NCBI GenBank assembly: GCA_900074725.1
Contig: LT598454.1
Location: 316,854-380,853, forward strand
Direction: 5' to 3'
Source: Lachancea dasiensis
Taxonomy: Eukaryota; Ascomycota; Saccharomycetes; Saccharomycetales; Saccharomycetaceae
DNA: 64,000 bases
Shown here: one piece after another, positions 1 to 8,890 of the stretch
Numbering within the stretch: the first letter of the stretch is position 1
Layout of the letters: every line of letters starts with the position of its first letter
The notes under the pieces: model-generated
What the model was told of the DNA's origin: nothing
Database searches by the model: none
The model's input: the letters and a program-made list of their open reading frames with translations, nothing else
Position numbers and translations under genes: made by a program

Positions 1-1277
1 ACGTTAGCCTCAGGTAACATTGGTTTGAAAAATTCTTGGACTTCTTCGAATTGACGTTTGTACAAATCATAGCTTTCGAAAGAAACAATAGTACTCCAGG
101 ATCTTGCTGCAATAACAAATTCAAGGTCGTCAGCTCTGAAAGCATCTCCATTTATGGCGGCATCGATGGTCGTTGCCAGCAGATCGGGCGTCATGAAGAG
201 ATATTCCGTAACGCCAAGAAATATCCTGAATAACGGGGTCGAACATATGATGTGGTCGTAAGGATTAATTTGAAGCTGATGCCAGCTGTCGACAATTGCT
301 AGTAGTGATAAATGCGAGTTTGGAAGGGTTTTTTCACCTTCTTGTGGTTCATGTTGGCTTAGAGAGTATTTTTCCAATATCGAGTCATCCAGAAGAAGCG
401 GCCGCTCTTGTTTACCAAAAACAAATTTCCTGGCTGCAGATAGTCTCCTCGTCAACTCATCCTTCCTGTTTTGAACGAAAAGCTCAAACAGCTCTGTGGC
501 ACTTTTCGCGTACTGCATTATTTGTTGGTGGGCGGCAGGGTTGGTAATAGCCAGTCCTGCGTAGACGTGCCATTTATTGGAAAAGATTCGCAGTGAGATA
601 TTAACCTTCACATTTTCAAAGCCGCCATACCACCGATTGACTCCGATGGTCCAAGGATATAGCTGCTTTTTGTACCAAGCCACACCCATACTTAAAAAAG
701 CAGCGTGGGTGACCGCCTGAGTGTCTGCGGTGATTTTATCATGCTCTTCATGAGTAAGATAAACGTGTTTGCTCTTCAAAGATGACATGACTGTTTCTAC
801 AAACTCAAAAGATTCCTCACGCTGACACCTGTGTTTGATGAGCACCAAGGGCTGACCTTCAGTGTTCACTTTAGGCCCATGCAGTGAGTGCACCGATACA
901 ATGTCAACGTCTGGTGGTAAGTGTTTTTCAAAAGCTTTGATTTCGGGGCTCTTGCAACTTGTTTGGCCTCCAACAATGGCTCCAATCTTTGTGGACGCAC
1001 TGTACTCGCCCACGATTTTGTCTATAAGTTTTGCTTCCACACTGTAAATAACATAATCACTAATTCTTGAAACGAAATGGCCGTTTTTTAGCACTGTGTA
1101 TCGTTCGTCGAGACAGTTGTTTTGCAATTTGAGGTAGTTCTCCTCGCGATCACAGCATACTACCTTCCATCCATTTTGGGCGAATTTTCTAGCATACAAC
1201 TGGCCCATATCGCCCATGCCGATGATGCCTATCGTCTTCGTACGTTTCCATTCTTCGATGAGGCCCTGCTCCACCAT
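1..1277 (-). CDS. TYR1: Prephenate dehydrogenase (partial, C-terminus beyond left edge)
   Basis: Converts prephenate to 4-hydroxyphenylpyruvate with NADP+, the committed step to tyrosine, in the cytosol. The reading frame is open from the ATG at 1277-1275 to the left edge (about 425 codons, against about 450 in S. cerevisiae), so only the last residues are missing. The N-terminus carries the dinucleotide-binding loop GIIGMGDMG about residues 18-26. Further in are the family segments VHSLHGPKVNTEGQPL, DTQAVTHAAFLSMG and YGGFENVKVNISLRI, all strongly like Tyr1. It is divergent from DAL3. The start is the only upstream ATG in frame and gives MVEQGLIEEWKRTK, which aligns with the yeast N-terminus. 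Identification is by recognised sequence similarity and by gene order (next to POP7 and PEX32, as in S. cerevisiae). Confidence 0.96.
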   Translation of the reverse strand, partial: MVEQGLIEEWKRTKTIGIIGMGDMGQLYARKFAQNGWKVVCCDREENYLKLQNNCLDERYTVLKNGHFVSRISDYVIYSVEAKLIDKIVGEYSASTKIGAIVGGQTSCKSPEIKAFEKHLPPDVDIVSVHSLHGPKVNTEGQPLVLIKHRCQREESFEFVETVMSSLKSKHVYLTHEEHDKITADTQAVTHAAFLSMGVAWYKKQLYPWTIGVNRWYGGFENVKVNISLRIFSNKWHVYAGLAITNPAAHQQIMQYAKSATELFELFVQNRKDELTRRLSAARKFVFGKQERPLLLDDSILEKYSLSQHEPQEGEKTLPNSHLSLLAIVDSWHQLQINPYDHIICSTPLFRIFLGVTEYLFMTPDLLATTIDAAINGDAFRADDLEFVIAARSWSTIVSFESYDLYKRQFEEVQEFFKPMLPEAN

Positions 1278-1858
1278 GGATGATCGTATGGTGAGTTCTT
1301 TTAGCCTGGGCACTTGTGTCTTACAATGTTATTCGTATATACTTAATACAGATAACCTTACGATGAGATTCTTACTACTTAAATTACATATGAGATAATC
1401 ATATCAAATAAAAAACCAAGGTAGTACCACTAACCAACCCTGTACCCTGGTATGCACTAAAGTACCATTATAAATGTCTTAAGGGATTTGGAATTATGAT
1501 CGGCAGCTTTGGAGCGAATATTGTTAAATGTAGTCCCTTATCCCGCATTGTATGACGCGTGCTCGCTTGCAAGAGCATAGAAGGTAGATATAGTTCTTAT
1601 TAGAGTAAATTGCTTGATTCATTTTGCTCAACGCTCTGATTGATAGGTTGTTATGTCCTCCTTGCTATAACTGCTACCATTCTTTTGCTGATATGCCGGC
1701 CTCTGGTACCGCGTTGTTCTTAAACCATGATCGTTACTAATATATATCAAGTTCAAAGACCTAATATACAACTTAAAAGAGCATACATACCTGGTTCTTA
1801 AGAATCCAGGTGTTTTGATAGCCCAAAACCCTAAATCTGAGGGACTGAAGTACTAGAG
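1278..1858. other. Divergent intergenic region TYR1-DAL3
   Basis: No credible gene. It holds GATA-type sequences (GATAAT at 1394-1399 and CTTATC at 1537-1542, which is GATAAG on the minus strand). Such sites fit nitrogen control of DAL3 by GATA factors, but two short matches prove little. A near-perfect palindrome lies at 1789-1811, just before the DAL3 start. Confidence 0.5.
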
Positions 1859-2479
1859 ATGTTGACTCTTGTGGCCGAACCTTTGACTATTGATGGTTTC
1901 AAAAACTACGGATCGATTGTGTCTCCCGATGAAGAAGTAGCCAAGCTTTCAGAGGCATCAAGGGGCGCCAATCAAGGAACCGCAATCAAAGTTGTTAAGG
2001 TCAGTGCTAACCAAAATTTGTTCCCTTCCCAATTGGGGATCAAGGCATCTCATTGGAATCTGTTCCGCTGTTTCCCACAACCACATTTGCACAGAGACTT
2101 TCTTCCGGCCCAATCAGGCGAGATGGTGATACAGCACGGCATCAAAGTGCTAGAAAAGCATCCTCATAGTTCTCAGACGTTCATTCCCATGGGCCGCGCA
2201 TCTAAAGAGCTTGCGTATTTGGTTGTGGTGGCCGTGGCCGACGACCATGGAGAACCAAATCTTTCCACTTTGCGTGCTTTCACTTGCAACGGTAATCAGG
2301 CCGTTACATACGGGGCTGGTGTGTGGCATGCTCCTATGATTGTTCTCGGCTCACAAGAATACCTAGATTTTTCGGTTGCCATTTACGAGTTAGGCGACCA
2401 GACAAGACCGGAGATGGACTTGGCCGAAAGATTCTATGATGAAGACCAAATTGCTGTCAAATTGACGGCAATGAACTAA
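1859..2479 (+). CDS. DAL3: Ureidoglycolate lyase
   Basis: Splits ureidoglycolate into glyoxylate and urea, the third step of allantoin breakdown, feeding urea to urea amidolyase. The 206-residue product is close to the 195 residues of S. cerevisiae Dal3. It shows the family features: the N-terminal AEPLTIDGFKNYGSIV, a central RCFPQPHLHRDFLPAQ with clustered histidines, and GAGVWHAPMIVL near the C-terminus, consistent with the cupin-like fold. It starts at the first ATG. Its neighbours are TYR1 and a YPL108W-like gene, not other DAL genes, so this species seems to keep DAL3 outside any allantoin cluster, at least on these flanks. GATA-like sites upstream suggest nitrogen regulation. Confidence 0.93.
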   Translation: MLTLVAEPLTIDGFKNYGSIVSPDEEVAKLSEASRGANQGTAIKVVKVSANQNLFPSQLGIKASHWNLFRCFPQPHLHRDFLPAQSGEMVIQHGIKVLEKHPHSSQTFIPMGRASKELAYLVVVAVADDHGEPNLSTLRAFTCNGNQAVTYGAGVWHAPMIVLGSQEYLDFSVAIYELGDQTRPEMDLAERFYDEDQIAVKLTAMN

Positions 2480-2593
2480 CTTTCCAGTGCTATGGTATGC
2501 GATGTCCAATGCTGTGGCCTTGTAAAAGTGCGTCGAATTAAATATATATACACATACAAAACACACTTAGCTTCTGACAGCCCAGGGACTCAT

Positions 2594-2600
2594 TGACTCA
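2594..2600. promoter_or_regulatory. Gcn4-type site TGACTCA
   Basis: A perfect TGACTCA lies about 130 bp before the ATG at 2732. It is the classical Gcn4 (bZIP) sequence. A single 7-bp match is expected by chance every several kilobases, so function is only possible. Confidence 0.3.
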
Positions 2601-2731
2601 TGTTATGTGAAGAAAAGGCACTTCTTTCATAAACCCACGCTTAAAAGAGTTCGTAGGTTCTTAATGGTGAGTACTAGAAGAATATTTGACCGGATTATTG
2701 AAAATCTAGAGCATCTCATCGCTCTAAGAAA

Positions 2732-3289
2732 ATGTTAAAAAACTCAGGCCAAAAAGTCCCCAAGATGCTAGCTCAAGAGCTCGAAAAGCTGCACATAGCA
2801 GCAGCAGGTACCTTCATTCTTTCCGAGGCGCCCTCAGAGACGAAGAACGGCGCTGGAAGGCCTAATCAGGCCGTTACCAAGCCCATATCTGTCGATCCCG
2901 ACACCGGAGAAGTTATAGTTCGGAAGTCTACTGGCAAAAGCAAGATACGGAAAGGCCAAAGCTCCGACGAATATGAACGGCAAAGGGATCATTTTTTTAA
3001 TGTCGAGAAAGGCCCAGTGTGGACACCGGTGGGTTGGATGACCAAAGAGGATCCACTGGACAGGCTGGACAAGAATCCTGAATCTGATATCAGACTTAAA
3101 CAGACGCGACAAAAGCTTATGAGCCATTGTCATCTACTTTATTATCGGAAGCAGTATGAAGATTGCGCTCAAATATGTCAGACGCTCATTACCCGCTTCG
3201 AGGTGCTGGAAAGCCGAAAGAAAATTCAGAAGGAAATCGACGAACTCGCACACATCCTTCAACGGTGCAGGGCAATTGCTCAGGCTTAA
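2732..3289 (+). CDS. Conserved protein of unknown function, probably the YPL108W orthologue
   Basis: I do not recognise a domain with certainty. The 185-residue soluble protein has a basic, Ser/Lys-rich middle (about 60-85, with KSTGKSKIRKG), a WTPVGWMTKEDPLDRLDKNPES segment, and a C-terminal helical part (about 125-185) containing CHLLYYRKQYEDCAQICQTL. That last part resembles a single TPR-like hairpin. It has no signal peptide or membrane span. Position supports YPL108W: in S. cerevisiae the order is YPL108W, YPL107W, SSE1, and here it precedes the YPL107W and SSE1 homologues with POP7 and PEX32 from the sister track in between. It is convergent with POP7. An upstream ATG at 2664 opens a short ORF that overlaps this start. 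Confidence 0.7.
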   Translation: MLKNSGQKVPKMLAQELEKLHIAAAGTFILSEAPSETKNGAGRPNQAVTKPISVDPDTGEVIVRKSTGKSKIRKGQSSDEYERQRDHFFNVEKGPVWTPVGWMTKEDPLDRLDKNPESDIRLKQTRQKLMSHCHLLYYRKQYEDCAQICQTLITRFEVLESRKKIQKEIDELAHILQRCRAIAQA

Positions 3290-3377
3290 AGCGATGATAC
3301 TTTCAGCCGTACTATTAACTCAACTCATATCTGTAATACTAATTTAATGCACTTATATACCACGAGACACCCGGAAG

Positions 3378-3773
3378 TTATGGGTAAATCCGGATCTCCA
3401 CGCCAGTAACAGTTCTCTTTCGCAGAGAAGTTTCCTTATCCTCATCATCTATTCCTTCAGGTTCCTCTGTCGTGTCACCATTTTTTACGACTTCGTCCAG
3501 AACAGCAATGCTCTGAGTTATAACTTCCACTTTCTTGCCCTTTTCCTCTTGATAATGACAAGCTATTGACAATGTCTTTTCAACCGCTTTTCCCATCCCC
3601 ATTATACTCACATACTCCGCTCCATGACGTTGTAATCTTCCCAAAAACTTGTTGACTCTCTTTAACGCTGATACGAATGGAGTTTGGGATTTAATGTAAA
3701 TAGTTGTTTTAATTTGCTTGTGAGATAGAAGCTTGACAGAAGGGTGTTTCGTCAATATTCGTTGGTTAGACAT
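3378..3773 (-). CDS. POP7: RNase P / RNase MRP protein subunit Pop7
   Basis: A small RNA-binding subunit of nuclear RNase P and RNase MRP, which process pre-tRNA and pre-rRNA. It pairs with Pop6 on the P3 stem of the RNA. The 131-residue product (140 in S. cerevisiae) starts MSNQRILTKHPSVK. It has the Alba-like features of the family: KQIKTTIYIKSQTPFVSALKRVNKFL, then EYVSIMGMGKAVEKTLSIACHYQE, and a final TGVEIRIYP strand. An acidic loop (EEPEGIDDEDKE) separates the last strands. It sits next to PEX32 as in S. cerevisiae (YBR167C-YBR168W) and is convergent with the YPL108W-like gene. Confidence 0.92.
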   Translation of the reverse strand: MSNQRILTKHPSVKLLSHKQIKTTIYIKSQTPFVSALKRVNKFLGRLQRHGAEYVSIMGMGKAVEKTLSIACHYQEEKGKKVEVITQSIAVLDEVVKNGDTTEEPEGIDDEDKETSLRKRTVTGVEIRIYP

Positions 3774-3983
3774 GATACAATTAAGCTCTATGGTATGCCT
3801 AGGATCAAAAGCGATATGTAGTTTAGCCTTGTTAGGTCATCTCTGGTAATTAAATGTTTTTAACGGTCAATTACAGGAAAGCCTACTATCTAGAAAATTA
3901 CAAGATAGCCAAAGCATCCATCGAGTGCCCAGTCAAGCTTAACGTTGAGCGCTCATTTTAATGCTCGCTGTTACATTACATTG

Positions 3984-5180
3984 ATGCCAGAAAATACCAT
4001 TCTCTTCCGCGCTAGACTAGTTCAGAAGCACGGGCAGCAAGAATCCTTAACCTTTACAACAGCCCCTCAGGTTTCATGGACGTTACACAAACTTTACCCC
4101 TTCTTACTAATTCTGGATGGATTTCTGAATAATTTGATGTGGTGCTGCGAGGATGTTTGCTTGCCTTTTATATATCTGGTACTAATGATCCTGGCTGTGA
4201 ATCTGAGCACAACTCCTAATTGGCAGGTAGGCTTTTTAGCAACGGTTATTAATACCTGGTTTGGTCTAATGAGCCTCGCACTGCTAGTTCTGTCGAGCCT
4301 ATATTTTATCGTTAGCGTACTGCGGGAACTGAGGCAAGACGAACCCCCTACTTTGGATGATATTGTGGTGACCATGGAAAATGTGAACTACAAGCTGGAT
4401 AAAATACGACAGGACGTGGCTGCATTATTTGGTCTTCAGCGCAGGAATATTTCGGCACTAATACTGGTCTCAACCCCCATCCACTGGGCAGTTACAAGTT
4501 ACGTTTATTCTGCTCATCGCTACATCCAGTGTTGGGTGATCGGACTGTTTGTATTTCATTCCAGCTGGTGCCAAACTACAATGCGATTGATATGGAGAAG
4601 CGTATATGCCCGGCAGCTGTGGTTCCTGGTTTGTGGGCGCCAAGGTTTTGCGCCCTACTCGGCATCAAGCGCAATAGGGGAAGGTCGTCAATACAAAATA
4701 ATAAAGGAAGCTGTGTCAATCCCTGTGTCAAGAGATGTGGCGCGGCTGCCAGATTCCCAACTCGGCGTTCAGTTGAGGCTCCATATCAAAAACAGCGGAG
4801 TCGATGAATCCATCGATCCAAATTTAAAAAGTTCTGAAAGTACTGAAAGTGCCGTCACTGTCATGATTACCGGCTACGAAATTGACGAAAACCAACGCAA
4901 GTGGCCGCTGGACGGTTGGACTCACAACCTCTTGCCCTACGAAAGAACGAAATTTACACTCACAGCGGGCCCGTGCTGGCAGGAATGGGTGTCGCCATGG
5001 GAATTCCAGGAATCTTTAGAAAAGAGCTGGTTTTGGCTAGATGATGGTTGGACGCCCCATGAGTGGAAATATTGCGATGCTAACTGGGTAGGTGTAGGAT
5101 CTGACGACTCTCTTGCCTGTTACACAAGAAGCAAGTGCTGGACAAGACGAGCTTTCCGCATATTAAAAAAGGTTAATTAG
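3984..5180 (+). CDS. PEX32: Peroxisomal membrane protein Pex32
   Basis: A member of the Pex30-Pex31-Pex32 group of ER/peroxisome membrane proteins that control peroxisome number and size through ER contacts. From the ATG at 3984 the product is 398 residues. It has a dysferlin-type organisation: hydrophobic segments about 35-110 and 155-200 (a reticulon-like membrane part), the link EPPTLDDIVVTMENV, and a C-terminal DysF domain. That domain shows DENQRKW...GWTHNLLPYER and the tryptophan-rich GWTPHEWKYCDANW. The frame stays open a little upstream without an ATG (TTG at 3945), so 3984 is the natural start. Its place between POP7 and SSE matches YBR168W. Confidence 0.9.
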   Translation: MPENTILFRARLVQKHGQQESLTFTTAPQVSWTLHKLYPFLLILDGFLNNLMWCCEDVCLPFIYLVLMILAVNLSTTPNWQVGFLATVINTWFGLMSLALLVLSSLYFIVSVLRELRQDEPPTLDDIVVTMENVNYKLDKIRQDVAALFGLQRRNISALILVSTPIHWAVTSYVYSAHRYIQCWVIGLFVFHSSWCQTTMRLIWRSVYARQLWFLVCGRQGFAPYSASSAIGEGRQYKIIKEAVSIPVSRDVARLPDSQLGVQLRLHIKNSGVDESIDPNLKSSESTESAVTVMITGYEIDENQRKWPLDGWTHNLLPYERTKFTLTAGPCWQEWVSPWEFQESLEKSWFWLDDGWTPHEWKYCDANWVGVGSDDSLACYTRSKCWTRRAFRILKKVN

Positions 5181-5372
5181 GCGAGCATCCGCTTTCAAAT
5201 TGTTATTCAGTGAAGTTTGCTGTTGTGTGTTGGTCAATGTAGCTGATCGATGTAGCTTCTTTACCTGCCTGTATATTCAAATAAATGAATTTAAGTCCTC
5301 TCATGTTATAACGCTGAAATATCAAAAATGCAAACTTTAGATAGCCAACTTCGTTTGTAGCTGCTGGACCTG

Positions 5373-6047
5373 ATGCTTACCCGAAACTTGTTGAGAAATG
5401 TACAGCAGCGCTACTTCCAAACCTCCCGGAGGCTTGCAATCACTTTTGAGGGAAATACCCGTGAGGACCTTGGGAGTGAAGAAGAGAGGATGACCAACGT
5501 TTTTGGAGGTAGGATCAAAGGTGACTCTCCTCGATCAACCAGCCGAATAATGAGAGGACTTCCCAGAAATATTGCCGGCGTGCTAGTACCGGAACGACCT
5601 TCGGAACCAGACAACTGCTGCATGTCAGGATGCGTTAATTGCGTTTGGGAGATATACAATGAGGATCTCAGAGACTGGAAAGACAAGCGTAAATTAGCCG
5701 CTAATAGTCTCAAGGGGTCTGATAAAACTTGGCCGGCAGATTTCCAACCGCCTTTGAATCTTTTGGAGTTACAAAACGTTCCTACAAAGTTAAAGACTGC
5801 CAAGATCAAGCTTGATAAGCAAAAGAGTCGAGGAACCGCGGCTTTGTTCCCCCCCAGGGAAGGAAATTTGCCGCAGAGCGTCATAGATGCAAAGAAGAGA
5901 CGACAGGCTGAGAAGGAGAGTATGCAGGGCGGAGATGTCGACCAGGATGGAGATGAGGGGTGGGACGATATTCCGGTTTTCATAAGGGTATTCGCCGAGT
6001 TTGAAGGAAGAAAGAAACATGCTCGCGAGAGCCACACTAGCTCCTGA
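5373..6047 (+). CDS. Mitochondrial oxidoreductase-like domain protein (YPL107W homologue)
   Basis: Orthologue of S. cerevisiae YPL107W, a mitochondrial protein of unknown reaction, related to the OXLD1 family. The N-terminus MLTRNLLRNVQQRYFQTSRR is basic and lacks acidic residues, a good presequence. The oxidoreductase-like core about residues 75-100 reads PERPSEPDNCCMSGCVNCVWEIY, with the diagnostic CCxSGCxNCVW cysteines that could bind a metal. The C-terminal half is charged, with an acidic QGGDVDQDGDEGWDD and then DIPVFIRVFAEFE. Length 224 residues (about 248 in S. cerevisiae). It is convergent with SSE1, the same arrangement as YPL107W-YPL106C. Confidence 0.9.
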   Translation: MLTRNLLRNVQQRYFQTSRRLAITFEGNTREDLGSEEERMTNVFGGRIKGDSPRSTSRIMRGLPRNIAGVLVPERPSEPDNCCMSGCVNCVWEIYNEDLRDWKDKRKLAANSLKGSDKTWPADFQPPLNLLELQNVPTKLKTAKIKLDKQKSRGTAALFPPREGNLPQSVIDAKKRRQAEKESMQGGDVDQDGDEGWDDIPVFIRVFAEFEGRKKHARESHTSS

Positions 6048-6345
6048 CACTTCAGTAAAAAGCGTCCTTCAAAGGCGTGAGCATATACTTTTCCAATATT
6101 GCAAGGCATTCTTGGACACAGATTGTAGTAGGTCATTTTATAAACAGTAAAAATCATACTCCAACAAACAAGCACTGCATTTCTATTATCTTAAATGGTG
6201 CGTTTATTCAGGCTAGCAGTTTCTAGTAAGGTCATCTCTAGAATATCATGCCCAACTTATTAAATCTTCATTTGCACTGAGTTATAATATTTATCATTAT
6301 GTACCGGGGTGAATGCATGAGAGGTTAGCCATTATTCCAATGTGT
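6048..6345. other. Convergent 3' region YPL107W-SSE1
   Basis: About 300 bp between two convergent stop codons. It is AT-rich and probably holds both polyadenylation regions. I see no gene. Confidence 0.6.
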
Positions 6346-8442
6346 TCAATCCAAATCGATATCACCCTCAGCGTCAGGCTTGACTTCTTCTTGCTTCTCA
6401 TTTTGCTTTTCTGCTTCTGCCTTTCTTTGAGCAGCCATCTTTTCAGCCATTTCAGCCATCTTTTCGGCTTCCTGCTTTGATCTTAAGGCTTGTCTCTTTT
6501 CTTCCTCCTTAGCAAGGTATCTGCCTCTGATCATGTTACCCAAAGAAGCCAACTCTTCGTATTTGGCAATGTACCTGGCCTTGGTAGAGTCAAAACCGTC
6601 TTCATATAGCCAATCTTCAGCCTTCGCCAGCATATCTCTTAGTTTGGTCTTCTCGTCGTCGGAGGCAAAGCTGGCATATTCTTCATCTAGCTTACCACGC
6701 AACGTGTAGATGTATTCTTCCAAAGCGTTTTTGCGATCTTCGGTTTCACCAACGAGCTTGTCTTGGGCAAAAAGTTCGTTTTCCTTTTCGATCAATTCGT
6801 TCAACTCGGTTTCCGTCAAAGCAAAAGTGTGACCAACAATCTGTAGGTCATCCTTCTTGACGGTCTTGGTAACCTTTCTGTACTCAGGTTCGGCGTCCTC
6901 TGGGGCATCGGCAGCACGAGGAACTTCTTCTTCAACCTCGATGTCCTCCACGGAATGAGCACTCTCGATTATATGCAAACCAGATGGGTCGACTCTCAAC
7001 TTGAGCTTAACAGGCACAGAAGTTTGGCCAGTTGGAACTTTGACGCCGGAGATCTCCCATTTGGCAATGTGAGAAGCGACACCAGTAGGCAATTGCTCGG
7101 GATGGGTGTACTTGGCTTCCATGGTGAAGTCGCCAGTACGGTGTAGAGTGATCAACTTGGTAGATGGGAACTGAGAACCAGCGGTGAAAACTTCCAGATG
7201 ATCCTCATCTTCTTCTTGCTTGTCCCAAGAGTAGGAAACGGAGTAAGCATGAACGTCCTCGAACTTGAATGGGCGCACCCTCATGGTTGGAGAGTGAATA
7301 GCGCAAATGAAAGCAGCACCCTTAGCGATAGCTTCATCTTGGTTCAAAGTTGTGGACAATGGCTTGCCGAAAGCTTCAGAGATGGCATTCTTCAAAACTG
7401 GAATACGGGTGGTACCACCGATGATTTCGACAAAGTCGACATCTTCGGTCTTCAGTTGGGCTTGAGCAAGAGCTCTGGTGACTGGCTCAGTGACACGTTC
7501 CAACAAAGGCTTCACCAAGTTTTCCAGTTCTTCACGAGTCATTTGAGAAGCAACGTCCACATCGTCCATAACAGACTCGACCGAGAAGGGAGCAGAAGTG
7601 TTAGCTGATAGCACTTTCTTCAATCTTTCGGCACCAGTGATGACTCTGTTGTAAGCCTTGGGGTTGGTTCTAATGTCGATCTTGTATTTAGTCTTGAACT
7701 CATCGGCCAAATGCTCGGTGATGGCGCGGTCAAAGTCTCTACCACCGAAATGTTTGTCGTAAGCGGTACCCAAAATCTTCATCTCACCTCTCTTGAAAGC
7801 ACCAATGCTACAGGTGTAGGTAGAGTGACCGATGTCCACGAAAGCCACAATTCTTGGCTTTTGTTCGCCTTCTGGCATTTCGCTCTTGAAGACACCGTAA
7901 GTGACAGCAGCGGCAGTAACGTCGTTCACAACTCTCACGGGGTTGAGACCGGCAATTCTGGCGGCATCGGCAACGGCATAGCGCTGTTCCTCCGAGTACC
8001 AGGCTGGGACGGCGATGGCCACGTCAGTGATGTTACCCTTGGTTTCATCAATGACCGTGTTCTTGACCTTGTTGATGAACATAGCCACCAGCTGGGTAGC
8101 GGAAAATACAACTTGCTCGCCAGCAAGTCTGACTTGAGCACCGATCTTGCCGTTTTCCATCTTAACCAATTTGGAACTAAAGTACTTGTTTTCAATGTCG
8201 AAATCAGCATCGTCGTAGTTCAACCCGACAATACGTTTCAAGCTCTCTACGGTGTTTTTGATGTTGGAAGTCTGCTTGTTCTTACCAGCTTCACCCAAAA
8301 ATCTGTTCTTCTGGCCGAATCCCACCAGCGAAGGTGTGGCACGGTTCGACACCTCGTTGACAACAATGTCGATACCTCTGTTTCTGGCCACAGCCAAAAC
8401 ACTGTTGTTGTTACCTAAATCTAAACCAAATGGAGTACTCAT
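6346..8442 (-). CDS. SSE1: Hsp110 nucleotide-exchange chaperone (SSE1/SSE2)
   Basis: Cytosolic Hsp110 that releases ADP from Ssa-type Hsp70 and holds unfolded protein. The 698-residue protein (693 in S. cerevisiae) begins [23 protein letters not shown]. It has the actin-fold ATPase about 1-390: phosphate loop [26 protein letters not shown] about 170-186, [10 protein letters not shown], and [15 protein letters not shown] near 340. The SBD-beta with an acidic insertion follows ([19 protein letters not shown], about 510-530), then the long helical bundle, and a Lys/Glu-rich tail ending DAEGDIDLD. It is the single pre-duplication copy of SSE1/SSE2 and lies between PEX32/YPL107W and NPL4 as both sister regions predict. 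A heat-shock element stands upstream. Confidence 0.97.
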   Translation of the reverse strand: MSTPFGLDLGNNNSVLAVARNRGIDIVVNEVSNRATPSLVGFGQKNRFLGEAGKNKQTSNIKNTVESLKRIVGLNYDDADFDIENKYFSSKLVKMENGKIGAQVRLAGEQVVFSATQLVAMFINKVKNTVIDETKGNITDVAIAVPAWYSEEQRYAVADAARIAGLNPVRVVNDVTAAAVTYGVFKSEMPEGEQKPRIVAFVDIGHSTYTCSIGAFKRGEMKILGTAYDKHFGGRDFDRAITEHLADEFKTKYKIDIRTNPKAYNRVITGAERLKKVLSANTSAPFSVESVMDDVDVASQMTREELENLVKPLLERVTEPVTRALAQAQLKTEDVDFVEIIGGTTRIPVLKNAISEAFGKPLSTTLNQDEAIAKGAAFICAIHSPTMRVRPFKFEDVHAYSVSYSWDKQEEDEDHLEVFTAGSQFPSTKLITLHRTGDFTMEAKYTHPEQLPTGVASHIAKWEISGVKVPTGQTSVPVKLKLRVDPSGLHIIESAHSVEDIEVEEEVPRAADAPEDAEPEYRKVTKTVKKDDLQIVGHTFALTETELNELIEKENELFAQDKLVGETEDRKNALEEYIYTLRGKLDEEYASFASDDEKTKLRDMLAKAEDWLYEDGFDSTKARYIAKYEELASLGNMIRGRYLAKEEEKRQALRSKQEAEKMAEMAEKMAAQRKAEAEKQNEKQEEVKPDAEGDIDLD

Positions 8443-8890
8443 GATGGTGTGTCCTTAGTCGTTTATAGATTTCGTGGTAAGAGAAAGAGTGTAGTTCAGC
8501 AAGAAAGGCCACTTTCAATTTTCAGGTGAGCTTTATAAAATTTTCATGCTTCAATGACGGATTCCGCAAAAGTGATAAGCTAATTTCTAGAAAGTTCTAG
8601 CACTTTCAACAAGAACAATAATGAACCTTGAACCTAAGCAAGCTTTAGTCGTCACTCTCTGATTGCGAGTGAATGGAAAACTCAAGGTCAGGACTGGTGT
8701 TTTTGTTCTTGCACCTCGCTGGTCTTCTTCGAACGGCCAAAATCGGATTGCTTCGCGTGTAGTGTACTTTGGAAGGAAATTTACTACCCACCCGGAGTGT
8801 GTGGAGTCGTCTTTTTAGTAGAAATCAGTCTGGTGCCTTGTCAGCTCTAGGTTTGCTTACATGCACCCAACGGAGCTGAATTCAATATCG
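8443..8890. other. SSE1 upstream region / NPL4 3' end
   Basis: About 450 bp between the SSE1 start and the NPL4 stop, both on the minus strand. The half near SSE1 contains the heat-shock element described separately. I see no ORF worth calling. Confidence 0.6.
8585..8607 (-). promoter_or_regulatory. Heat-shock element of SSE1
   Basis: Units TTC (8585), GAA (8590), TTC (8595), a degenerate GCA (8600) and TTC (8605) fall at exact 5-bp spacing. This is the inverted nGAAn pattern bound by Hsf1, with four of five units perfect. It lies about 145-165 bp before the SSE1 ATG. Heat induction of SSE genes through Hsf1 is established in S. cerevisiae, so the match is meaningful. Confidence 0.75.
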
